Assembly (NCBI GenBank): GCA_050331455.1
Contig: JBHJGV010000084.1
Location: 1 to 27,118 of the forward strand
Direction of reading: 5' to 3'
Length of the DNA: 27,118 nucleotides
Source: CAYUYV01 sp050331455
GTDB taxonomy: Bacteria > Pseudomonadota > Alphaproteobacteria > JAJFIK01
Part shown: piece after piece, positions 8,841 to 15,309 of the stretch
How positions within the stretch are numbered: position 1 is the first letter of the stretch
Layout of the letters: the number at the start of each line of letters is the position of its first letter
Translations under genes and position numbers: made by a program
The notes under the pieces: generated by a model
Told to the model about the DNA's origin: nothing
Seen by the model: only the letters and a program-made list of their open reading frames with translations
Databases searched by the model: none

Positions 8841-9809
8841 ATGCCCGTGACCCATCGACAATATGGCGCCCACAATCCTGGCGCCCCCAAGGTCGCCCCC
8901 GGCTCTTTTCACGCAACCCCGGCCCGCGCGCCGAACATCATCCAGACCAAGGGTGCGGGCCTGCGGGGCGCGCTCGAGCCGATCAGCGGTGCTGTGATCG
9001 GTTTCGGCCGGGCGTTGAGCCGGGGCGGCCTCGACCGGGCCATGCGCGAGTTGGAGATCGGTCCGGCCGAATTGTGGACACTGATTAACGTGGAGACTCG
9101 CGGCGCCGGTTATCTATCCAACCGGCTGCCTGTGATCCTGTTCGAGCGGCATATCTTCAGTCGGCAGACGGGCGGACGATTCGATGCGGTGGCTCCGGAC
9201 ATTTCCAACCCCCGCTTCGGCGGCTATCTGGGCAATGAGCGGGAATATCCCCGGCTGGTCCGCGCCGCTGAACTCGATTACGAGGCCGCCCTGCGCAGTG
9301 CATCCTGGGGTCTCGGCCAGGTCCTCGGCGTCAATGCCGAGAGCCTGGAATACATCGATGCGGCTGCGATGGTCACCTTGATGCGCCAGTCGGAAAACGA
9401 CCAGCTCAACGCGGTGATCCGTTTTCTGCTGACGAACGATCTGGGGCCCCTGCTGCGGGATCATCAATGGACCGAGTTTGCCCGCCGCTACAACGGGCCG
9501 CGTTTTGCGGACAATTCCTACGACATCCGCATGGCCACCGAGTTCGAGAAATTCGCCGCTGGCGCGGTGCCGAATGTGGAGGTCCGCGCCGTCCAGCTCT
9601 ACCTCACCTATCTGAATTTCGACCCCCGGGGTGTCGATGGCATTTTCGGCGCCCGCAGCCGGGCCGCCGTGGCCGATTTTCTCACCTCCCGCGGTGTGCC
9701 GACGGCGCCCGATGACGTGGTGGAGGAGATGGCTGCGGACTTGATCCCGCGCCTTGAATCCGAAGCGGCGCTGCTGCCGGATATGTGGCCCCTCATGCCC
9801 CCGCGGTGA
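8841..9809 (+). CDS. Phage-type N-acetylmuramidase with C-terminal peptidoglycan-binding domain
   Basis: A 322-residue protein of the N-acetylmuramidase/DUF3380 endolysin family, which cleaves the glycan backbone of peptidoglycan. Hallmarks are NVETRGAG (83-90, with E85 the probable catalytic acid), ILFERHIFSR (99-108), GGRFDAVAPDISNPRFGGY (111-129) and ALRSASWGLGQVLGVNA (150-166). Residues about 246-285 (VRAVQLYLTYLNFDPRGVDG, IFGARSRAAVADF) look like a peptidoglycan-binding domain 1. There is no signal peptide, as in holin-dependent endolysins, yet no holin or phage gene is nearby. The start at 8841 follows GGAAGG; an upstream extension in the same frame is low-complexity and rejected. It could be a domesticated prophage lysin or part of a cell-wall remodelling or competition locus. 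Confidence 0.9.
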   Translation: MPVTHRQYGAHNPGAPKVAPGSFHATPARAPNIIQTKGAGLRGALEPISGAVIGFGRALSRGGLDRAMRELEIGPAELWTLINVETRGAGYLSNRLPVILFERHIFSRQTGGRFDAVAPDISNPRFGGYLGNEREYPRLVRAAELDYEAALRSASWGLGQVLGVNAESLEYIDAAAMVTLMRQSENDQLNAVIRFLLTNDLGPLLRDHQWTEFARRYNGPRFADNSYDIRMATEFEKFAAGAVPNVEVRAVQLYLTYLNFDPRGVDGIFGARSRAAVADFLTSRGVPTAPDDVVEEMAADLIPRLESEAALLPDMWPLMPPR

Positions 9810-10013
9810 CGGGCCCCGGAACAGGATTTTCCAAACACCTCGCCGCCCATCCGCGGGATGCAGGACCGCCCATAAATCGAGGGTGCCGCCCGGTTCCGCC
9901 CCAGGCGTTTCGGGTCACGCTGCCCCCGTCCCATGCGGACTATTTCCGCGGGCTGGTCAACATGCTTCTCGGCGGCGGTCCGCCGCGCTGAACAGTTGAG
10001 GCTTGGGGAAGGG
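9810..10013. other. Spacer between muramidase and tRNA-Leu
   Basis: No convincing gene. A very GC-rich hairpin (GCGGCGG/CCGCCGC, 9972-9986) lies 28 bp beyond the 3' end of the tRNA on its strand and could help end tRNA or muramidase transcription, though it lacks a U-tract. A plus-strand frame ending near 9991 reads HADYFRGLVNMLLGGG, possibly the tail of a lost gene. Confidence 0.4.
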
Positions 10014-10098
10014 TGGTGCGGCTGGAGAGACTCGAACTCTCACTCCCGAGGGAACCAGATTTTGAGTCTGGCGCGTCTACCGGTTCCGCCACAGCCGC
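10014..10098 (-). tRNA. tRNA-Leu (anticodon CAA)
   Basis: The minus strand folds as a class II tRNA. The acceptor stem is GCGGCTG (10092-10098) paired with CAGCCGC (10018-10024), then discriminator A and an encoded CCA (10014-10016). The anticodon arm is CCAGA-CTCAAAA-TCTGG, giving anticodon CAA, which reads UUG leucine codons. A long variable arm and GTTCGAGTC T-loop are present. Length is 85 nt including CCA. Confidence 0.96.
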
Positions 10099-10239
10099 GC
10101 GAGCACCACGGCGCACCTTAGCGAAGCCGCGCCGCCGGTCAACGGAAACCGCGAGGCGTATCGCATGGGCGGGGCGATCCTTCGGCCCGGCCCAATCCTT
10201 CGTCCGGCCCTTTGCCAAATGTCCGGCCACAGGCCAGCA

Positions 10240-10261
10240 TCGTGCCAGCATCGTGGACGCC
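10240..10261. repeat. 11-bp tandem duplication upstream of exoD
   Basis: The unit CCAGCATCGTG occurs twice in direct succession just upstream of the -35 region of exoD (position approximate by a base or two). Confidence 0.8.
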
Positions 10262-10282
10262 GCCGCCCGCCGGTGCTATAGC
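10254..10282 (+). promoter_or_regulatory. Candidate sigma70 promoter of exoD, possibly leaderless
   Basis: A -35-like TGGACG (10254-10259), 17-bp spacer and -10-like TATAGC (10277-10282). The ATG at 10291 is eight bases past the -10 box and has no Shine-Dalgarno, so transcription would start at or next to the initiation codon. That fits a leaderless mRNA, which is common in alphaproteobacteria. Confidence 0.5.
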
Positions 10283-10290
10283 CTGCCGCC

Positions 10291-10953
10291 ATGACAACCA
10301 CGACCGATCATATGGGTGACACCGGTGAGGACTGGGCAGCACGGCCGGCCCATCGTGCATCCGATGTGCTGATCGCCTTATCCGCGGCGATCCCGAACGA
10401 GCGCGTTAGCGTGGGTTATATCGTCGACGGTTTGCAGCACCGGGCTTTCGGATTTCTGATGCTGATCCTCGCGCTGCCCTGTTGCCTGCCTTTCCTCTAT
10501 GGTGTGCCCCAGGTCGTCTCGATTCCCATGCTGTTCATCTCCGGACAGATCGCCATCGGGCGGGATCATCCCTGGCTGCCCGGGTCCCTTCGCCGGCGCT
10601 CTTTTACCCGCGCCGCCTTTCAGGACATGGCGGCAAGGGCGAAGCGTTACGTGGGCTGGGCGGAGTCGATCAGCCAGCCGCGCTTGACTTTCCTGACCTC
10701 CGGCCTTGCCGAACGCCTTTTTGGCGTCCTCATGGTGGTTTTCTGCTGCTCAATCGCCGTGCCTCTGCCGATGACCAATACCGTGCCGGGCATCGCCGTG
10801 GCGATCATGGCGGTCGGTTTTATCGAACGGGACGGCCTGATGGTGCTGGGCGGTGCGCTTCTCGGCATTGTCTGGGTGTCTTTTCTGGTGGCCGTGGTGG
10901 TGGCTCTGTTCATTTACGGGATCGACCTTGTGGCTATGATCAAAGGCAGCTGA
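10291..10953 (+). CDS. exoD: ExoD-family inner-membrane protein
   Basis: A 220-residue membrane protein matching the ExoD (exopolysaccharide synthesis) family in length and layout. It has a cytoplasmic N-terminus, then FGFLMLILALPCCLPFLYGV near residues 53-72, a basic loop (LRRRSFTR), ERLFGVLMVVFCCSIAVPLP, TVPGIAVAIMAVGFIERDGL and a C-terminal helix near 190-215. In Sinorhizobium, ExoD affects exopolysaccharide production and alkali tolerance; the biochemical activity is unknown. No Shine-Dalgarno precedes the ATG, consistent with the leaderless promoter noted separately. dsbB follows after 61 bp. Confidence 0.88.
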   Translation: MTTTTDHMGDTGEDWAARPAHRASDVLIALSAAIPNERVSVGYIVDGLQHRAFGFLMLILALPCCLPFLYGVPQVVSIPMLFISGQIAIGRDHPWLPGSLRRRSFTRAAFQDMAARAKRYVGWAESISQPRLTFLTSGLAERLFGVLMVVFCCSIAVPLPMTNTVPGIAVAIMAVGFIERDGLMVLGGALLGIVWVSFLVAVVVALFIYGIDLVAMIKGS

Positions 10954-11014
10954 CCCGGCCCCGGCTCACCCATCCCATCCATCCTCACCACAAGAGGCCG
11001 GGAGGACCCGTGTA

Positions 11015-11608
11015 ATGACCCGCGTTCCCCTTACCTCCGTCCCTTTGCTTGTGGTCCTCGCCGGATCGTTTTTGGCGCTTGCCGGCGCCTGGGCCAGCGA
11101 GTGGGGCCTCGGCCTGCCGCCCTGCGACCTGTGCTACGCCCAACGCTATGCCTATTGGGCGGCTATGGCCTTTGCCGCGTTTGGGCTGCTCATCGAGGCC
11201 CCGATCAGGGCGCAGGGGATCATGGCGCAGGGGATCATGGCGAAGGGCAGGCCGGCGCTGCGCGCACTGGCCCTGGTGCTGGCCATCGCCGGTGTGGCCG
11301 CCAGCGGCGGTCTTGCGGTCTACCATGCCGGGGTCGAATGGCATTGGTGGCCCGGCCCCGGCACGTGCAGCGGCACGACGCCCCTGCCGGAGACGCTCGA
11401 CGATTTCAGCGCCCTTTTGACCAGTGAAATGCGCGTCGTTGCCTGCGACGAGGCGCCCTTGCGCGTCTTCGGCCTCTCCCTGGCCGGCCTCAATGCTCTT
11501 TATGCTCTTGGTCTTATCATCGTGACAGGGGTCACGGCATGGCGTGTGGCCGGGCAAGGGCGCACGGCCAACCATCCATCGCCCCAGTCCGAGCGGAGGA
11601 GCGTGTAA
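11015..11608 (+). CDS. dsbB: DsbB-family disulfide bond formation protein
   Basis: A 197-residue four-helix inner-membrane quinone reductase that reoxidises DsbA. The first periplasmic loop carries PPCDLCYAQR (C37, C40), the classical CxxC that meets the quinone; the second has C118 (GTCSG) and C144 (VVACDEAP), the pair that exchanges with DsbA. R44 next to the first pair matches the family arginine. GGGAGG lies nine bases before the ATG. The cytoplasmic loop between helices 2 and 3 contains an in-frame five-residue repeat from a 15-bp duplication. The stop codon overlaps the start of coq7 (TAATG), a pleasing link because DsbB consumes ubiquinone whose synthesis needs Coq7. Confidence 0.92.
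   Translation: MTRVPLTSVPLLVVLAGSFLALAGAWASEWGLGLPPCDLCYAQRYAYWAAMAFAAFGLLIEAPIRAQGIMAQGIMAKGRPALRALALVLAIAGVAASGGLAVYHAGVEWHWWPGPGTCSGTTPLPETLDDFSALLTSEMRVVACDEAPLRVFGLSLAGLNALYALGLIIVTGVTAWRVAGQGRTANHPSPQSERRSV
11212..11241. repeat. 15-bp tandem duplication inside dsbB
   Basis: The unit GCGCAGGGGATCATG is repeated directly, followed by a third partial copy (GCGAAGGG). In frame it gives QGIMA twice in the cytoplasmic loop of DsbB, where added residues should be tolerated. Boundaries may be off by a base or two. Confidence 0.9.
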
Positions 11609-12210
11609 TGGCGGATCAATCGACGGCGGAACGGGACGAAAGCATCGTCAAGGAGCGCGGGGCCATGATGATGCCCGGCGCCGGCACGCCCGAGCGCCGA
11701 ATCCATGAAATGATCCGGGTGAACCATGCGGGCGAATATGGGGCCACGCGGATTTATGCCGGCCAGCTCGCCGTTCTCGGTCGCTCCCGTGCCACGGCGC
11801 GGTCCGCCGAGCTTGTTCGCCACATGGCCGAACAAGAAGACGCCCATCTGGAGGGCTTCAACGAGGTGATGGTCGATCGCGGCGTGCGGCCCACGGCCCT
11901 GATCCCGGTCTGGCATGTGGCCGGCTTCGCTCTCGGCGCCGCGACCGCCCTGATGGGAGAGCGCGCCGCCATGGCCTGCACGGAAGCGGTTGAAGAGGTC
12001 ATCGTCGAGCACTACGGCGCCCAGGAGCGCGAGCTGTCGGAACGGGAACCGGCTCTTAAATCCATGATCGCGCAGTTTAAGGACGAAGAGGCCGAACATC
12101 AGCACACGGCCATTGACGAGGGGTCCCAGACCACGCCCGGCCATCCGGTCCTGGCCGGCGCCATCAAGCTGGGTTGCCGTCTTGCCATTCGTCTGTCGGA
12201 GAAGATCTGA
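11608..12210 (+). CDS. coq7: Demethoxyubiquinone hydroxylase (Coq7-type diiron enzyme)
   Basis: A 200-residue peripheral membrane diiron monooxygenase that hydroxylates the benzoquinone ring late in ubiquinone synthesis. Predicted iron ligands are all visible: E43 in NHAGEYGA, E77 and H80 in EQEDAH, E129 in the TEAVEEVIVEHY helix, and E161 and H164 in DEEAEHQH. The start overlaps the dsbB stop by one base (TAATG), with GGAGG about eight bases upstream, so translation is probably coupled. Length agrees with bacterial Coq7. It replaces the flavin-dependent UbiF of enterics. Confidence 0.95.
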   Translation: MADQSTAERDESIVKERGAMMMPGAGTPERRIHEMIRVNHAGEYGATRIYAGQLAVLGRSRATARSAELVRHMAEQEDAHLEGFNEVMVDRGVRPTALIPVWHVAGFALGAATALMGERAAMACTEAVEEVIVEHYGAQERELSEREPALKSMIAQFKDEEAEHQHTAIDEGSQTTPGHPVLAGAIKLGCRLAIRLSEKI

Positions 12211-12253
12211 CGCCGCACGTGCTCCGGCCTGCCCTTGCCAGGGATCGCGCCGT

Positions 12254-12306
12254 GCACGGATCGATTGGATGGACGGAGCGGCGGATCGGCATCCGCCGCA
12301 CCGTGC
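12254..12306. terminator. GC-rich hairpin between convergent coq7 and HNH genes
   Basis: A perfect nine-base stem GCGGCGGAT/ATCCGCCGC (12278-12286, 12291-12299) with a CGGC loop, enclosed by an outer GCACGG/CCGTGC pair. It fills the gap between two convergent genes. It lacks a U-tract on either strand, so it may act as an RNA-stabilising or Rho-assisted terminator. Confidence 0.5.
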
Positions 12307-12312
12307 GTGCCC

Positions 12313-12879
12313 TCAAGGCTCCAGCTCGCTGTCCCAATACAGATAATCGTGCCAGCTTTCATGCAGATAGTTGGGCGGGAAGGCCCGGCCATTGGAATGG
12401 AGCTGGGCGACGCTGGGCTGGTGCGGCGTGAGATTGGGGACCATCTCGCAATCCTCGGGCAGGCGTCCGCCTTTACGCAGATTGCAGCTTGAACACGCCG
12501 TGACGACGTTCTCCCAGGTGGTTCGCCCACCCCGGCAGCGCGGGATCACGTGATCGAAGGTCAGATCCGCAACCGACCCGCAATACTGACACTGGAAGTG
12601 GTCCCGCAAAAAGACGTTAAAACGCGTAAAAGCCGGCTGTCGAGCCGGCTTTACATAGGATTTCAGCGATATGACCGAGGGAAGCTGCATCTCGAAACTG
12701 GGCGACCTCACCATATGATCGTAATAGGAGAGGATATTCACCCGATCGAGGAAGACCGCTTTTATCGTGTCTTGCCAGCACCAAAGGGAGAGGGGGTAAT
12801 AGCTGAGCGGCCTGTGGTCAGCATTCAGCACAAGGGCGGGACAGTTGTCCGGCGATCGTAGACTGGTCTGCACGCGCAT
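12313..12879 (-). CDS. HNH endonuclease, zinc-knuckle type
   Basis: A 188-residue protein with the HNH module at its centre: FQCQYCG (C97, C100), LTFDHVIPRCRGG (D109, H110), TTWENVVTACSSCNLRKGG (N124, C129, C132, N133). The two CxxC pairs form a structural zinc site and the DH-N-N residues the metal-dependent catalytic core. The N-terminal 85 residues (VLNADHRPLSYYPLSLWCWQ, VFLDRVNILSYY) are typical of a conserved stand-alone HNH family found across alphaproteobacteria and cyanobacteria. Its target is unknown, and the lack of a methylase nearby argues against a classical restriction system. GGAGG sits four bases before the ATG. A perfect terminator-like hairpin lies inside the gene. Confidence 0.92.
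   Translation of the reverse strand: MRVQTSLRSPDNCPALVLNADHRPLSYYPLSLWCWQDTIKAVFLDRVNILSYYDHMVRSPSFEMQLPSVISLKSYVKPARQPAFTRFNVFLRDHFQCQYCGSVADLTFDHVIPRCRGGRTTWENVVTACSSCNLRKGGRLPEDCEMVPNLTPHQPSVAQLHSNGRAFPPNYLHESWHDYLYWDSELEP
12629..12652. other. Perfect hairpin inside the HNH coding sequence
   Basis: A 10-bp perfect stem AAAGCCGGCT/AGCCGGCTTT with a four-base loop. On the transcribed strand it is followed by TTACGCGTT, so it has the A-stem-U look of an intrinsic terminator but only a short U stretch. It encodes the VKPARQPAF segment. Confidence 0.6.
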
Positions 12880-13329
12880 CGTCCTCCGCAGTCCTTACAC
12901 CCGGCACCCGATGCTCCTTTGCGGATGGGCCACCGACGGTGGGACGGTTCTGGCGAAGGTCGGCGACGTCCCGCACGGATTGAGCGCCACCGCCGGTCTC
13001 AGGTGCCGAATCGCCACACTGCGTAATGGTTGTTATACAGAAACTTCCATGACAGTTCCATGAATTTGCCCACGGTTCTGTGGACAGTATCGTCCCATGC
13101 CCCCGGCGCGGGTCCCCATGCGCTTATTCACCGTCGTGGAGCGACTGTGACGCGTGAGCCCTGATTGGGGCTTGCCCGATGACAAAGGATTGGGCCGAAC
13201 CAAGAGTGCACCGACTCCGACAGAAGGGGCACCTTCCGTCGGCCCGGTGCCCAAGCAAGTCTTTGTTGATGCAGCGATTTTCCAGACGGCTGCCGACCTG
13301 CGCCCGACATATCCGTCTGGATCGCTGCA
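12880..13329. other. 450-bp structured intergenic region
   Basis: No coding frame here looks real. It holds the Shine-Dalgarno of the HNH gene, a spaced direct repeat TTCCATGA (13045-13052 and 13056-13063), an imperfect hairpin CCGAC-A-GAAGG/CCTTC-C-GTCGG (13217-13242), and a long hairpin just after the esterase stop. A small RNA cannot be excluded, but I find no match to 6S, SRP or RNase P consensus. Confidence 0.5.
13271..13328 (-). terminator. Long 16-bp hairpin directly after the esterase gene
   Basis: Arms GCAGCGAT-TTT-CCAGACGG (13271-13289) and CCGTCTGG-ATCGCTGC (13313-13328) pair perfectly over 16 bp with a three-base bulge and a 23-base loop. It starts one base after the esterase stop codon on the minus strand. 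There is no U-tract, so it may be a 3'-end stabiliser, a Rho-dependent end or a mobile dyad. Confidence 0.6.
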
Positions 13330-14025
13330 CTAGGACGCGGGGCCAGAGGCCAATGTGCCGTTGAAAGCATCCACCAGGAAACGGCCACCGAGTTCCAGCC
13401 CGTCCGGCGCGATACCGTGCCCCACGCCGCGCGACATGTGCCACACGCAGGGCACACCGGCCTGGCCCAGGGTCTGGGCGGCCTGATGCATGGCCGACAG
13501 GGGCACGGTCTGGTCCGCATCCCCGTGGACAAGCAGCACCGGCGGTTTCGAGACGATCTCGCCGGGCAGGTGTTCAGCACCCGTGAGCGCTCCGGAAAAT
13601 CCAACGATACAGGCGGGGACCGCCCGTCGCCTCAGGCCCACATGGAGGGACATCATGGTGCCCTGGCTGAAGCCGACCAGGGCCAGCCGGTCGCCGGTCA
13701 GGTTGAGGCGGGCCAATTCCGCATCGAGAAAGGCATCGAGGACCGGTGCGGCGCTTTGCACGCCGGTCCACATTTCGCTGGGATCGAGCCGCGTGATGGG
13801 AAACCACTGATAGCCGCCCATGGGGGACATGGCGCAGGGCTCCGGCGCATGCGGCGAGACAAAGGCTGCAGAGGGCAAAAGCCGCTGCCAGTGAGGCGCG
13901 AGACCGATCAGATCGTTCCCGTCGGCCCCATATCCATGCAGCAGCACCACAAGGCGATCCGCCGGCCCGCCGGAGGCAGGGGGAACGCGGGGTCCGTCGA
14001 GAAGCGATCCGGAAGGGGCGGCCAT
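13330..14025 (-). CDS. Alpha/beta-hydrolase, phospholipase/carboxylesterase family
   Basis: A 231-residue serine hydrolase of the PF02230 family (carboxylesterase, acyl-protein-thioesterase-like, similar to YpfH). It begins the fold with LVVLLHGYGADGNDLIGLAP (25-44, oxyanion-hole HG). The nucleophile is S120 in GFSQG, the acid D171 in HGDADQTVP, and the base H203 in GVGHGI. No signal peptide, so it is cytoplasmic; it probably cleaves short acyl esters or thioesters. GGAGG lies about seven bases before the ATG. It is divergent from gluQ. Confidence 0.93.
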   Translation of the reverse strand: MAAPSGSLLDGPRVPPASGGPADRLVVLLHGYGADGNDLIGLAPHWQRLLPSAAFVSPHAPEPCAMSPMGGYQWFPITRLDPSEMWTGVQSAAPVLDAFLDAELARLNLTGDRLALVGFSQGTMMSLHVGLRRRAVPACIVGFSGALTGAEHLPGEIVSKPPVLLVHGDADQTVPLSAMHQAAQTLGQAGVPCVWHMSRGVGHGIAPDGLELGGRFLVDAFNGTLASGPAS

Positions 14026-14352
14026 GGCAAGTCCTCCAAAGGCGGGCAGGGGTCGCGCATACTGGGCGAGCGTGGTCCGGGCCGCAGTCTACTGGTTCGA
14101 CGGAGAGATTTGCATCCCACTTGGCGCACACCCCTTGGCAAATATCTCGGCCACAAGACCCGGGAGCAAGCTATTCTCTCTCGCGGAATTCTCGGCGGGG
14201 CGCTTTTGGCCATGACGCTTGGGCGATGCGGGCTCCGCAAAGTGCAACTCAAGCGTCCAAGTCGCTCCATTGGGTCTTCGCCAGGGACCAGGCCTTCACC
14301 AGGGACCAGGCCTTCATCAAGGACCAGACCTTCACCAAGGAGATGTCGACGG
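14026..14352. other. Divergent intergenic region between esterase and gluQ
   Basis: 327 bp that must contain both promoters. I cannot point to a confident -35/-10 pair. The distinctive element is the 18-bp tandem repeat at its right end, described separately. Confidence 0.4.
14281..14343. repeat. 18-bp tandem repeats ending in the gluQ ribosome-binding site
   Basis: Three full copies at 14281-14298, 14299-14316 and 14317-14334 and a partial one from 14335. The first two are identical (CCAGGGACCAGGCCTTCA); the third differs at three positions. The partial fourth copy supplies the AAGGAG that serves gluQ, so the array looks like serial duplication of the leader. Confidence 0.93.
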
Positions 14353-15309
14353 ATGCCTTCGGCCCCCGTCACCCGTTTCGCGCCATCGCCCACGGGTCCC
14401 CTTCATCTGGGGCACGCTTACGCGGCCCTGATGGGCGCCCATCTGGCGGCCGCGGTGCCCGGCGGGCGGTTCCTCCTGCGGATCGAGGATCTCGACCAGG
14501 GCCGGGCGCGGCCCGCATTCGAGGCCGGCATTTTGGAGGATCTGTCCTGGCTCGGCTTACGCTGGGAGGAACCCGTGATGCGCCAATCGCAGCGGGCGGC
14601 GGCTTATGGCGAGGCTGTCGAGCGGCTTTCGGCGCAGGGCCTGGTCTATCCCTGTTTTTGTACGCGTAAAGATATTCTCGCCGAGATCGAGCGCTCGGCA
14701 TCGGCCCCCCATGGACCGGACGGACCGCTCTATCCGGGCCTGTGCCGTGATCGGGGTTTAGACGAGATAAAGGCGCGACGGCGTGCCGGCGAGACGCCCG
14801 CCCTCCGCCTGGATATGGCCAAGGCAATCAAGCAGGCTGGCCGGCCGATCCGGTTCCGGGAACTCGGCGCGGGTCCAGGCGGGGAGAACGGGGTGATCAA
14901 CGCCGACCCGGCCCAGTTCGGCGATATCGTCCTGGTTCGGAAGGATGCACCGGCCAGCTATCATCTTTCCGTCGTGGTCGATGACGCGGCGCAAGGTATC
15001 AGTCTTGTGACCCGGGGGCAGGACCTGTTCCCCGCGACCCATGTGCACCGCCTGCTCCAGATCCTGCTCGGCCTGCCGGAACCCGCCTATTGGCACCATG
15101 GTCTCGTGACGGACGAAGAAGGCCGGCGCCTTGCCAAGCGGGATGGGGCCCGGGCCCTCGCCACATTGCGCGACCAGGGTGTCGGGCCGGAACGGATCAA
15201 AGCGGACCTGAAGGCATCCATGGGGTCTATGCCGCCGATGGCATGGCCTCCGGGTCCCGAGCCGTCTCCGGGCCGTCCGCAGGGGGAGCGTCGTCGTTCG
15301 ATCCGGTGA
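14353..15309 (+). CDS. gluQ: Glutamyl-Q tRNA(Asp) synthetase
   Basis: A 318-residue paralogue of the glutamyl-tRNA synthetase catalytic domain that attaches glutamate to queuosine at the wobble position of tRNA-Asp. Motifs are VTRFAPSPTGPLHLGHAYAA (HIGH-like), RIEDLD, the zinc segment CFCTRKD ... YPGLCR, and RRLAKRDGA in place of KMSKS, as usual for GluQ-RS. It lacks the anticodon-binding domain, which defines the family. I choose ATG 14353, ten bases after AAGGAG, although the frame stays open far upstream over unrelated sequence. The last 28 codons are proline-rich and overlap the convergent chemoreceptor gene by 83 bp, so the C-terminus may have been extended by loss of an earlier stop. 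Confidence 0.94.
   Translation: MPSAPVTRFAPSPTGPLHLGHAYAALMGAHLAAAVPGGRFLLRIEDLDQGRARPAFEAGILEDLSWLGLRWEEPVMRQSQRAAAYGEAVERLSAQGLVYPCFCTRKDILAEIERSASAPHGPDGPLYPGLCRDRGLDEIKARRRAGETPALRLDMAKAIKQAGRPIRFRELGAGPGGENGVINADPAQFGDIVLVRKDAPASYHLSVVVDDAAQGISLVTRGQDLFPATHVHRLLQILLGLPEPAYWHHGLVTDEEGRRLAKRDGARALATLRDQGVGPERIKADLKASMGSMPPMAWPPGPEPSPGRPQGERRRSIR

Noticed and set aside
8043..9809. Interbacterial effector-immunity pair (muramidase with exported cysteine-rich protein)
   Set aside because: The two genes are divergent, the muramidase has no export signal or secretion-marker domain, and no secretion genes are present.
12880..13329. 6S RNA, SRP RNA or similar conserved RNA in the structured spacer
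   Set aside because: Hairpins are present but none of the conserved core motifs of those RNAs could be found.
12313..14025. Restriction-modification or toxin-antitoxin system around the HNH nuclease
   Set aside because: No methylase, specificity subunit or antitoxin nearby; the neighbours are housekeeping genes and the nuclease belongs to a widespread stand-alone family.
13417..14352. Upstream extension of the gluQ frame
   Set aside because: It is antisense to the esterase and crosses the tandem repeats; homologues begin just before the VTRFAPSPTG motif.
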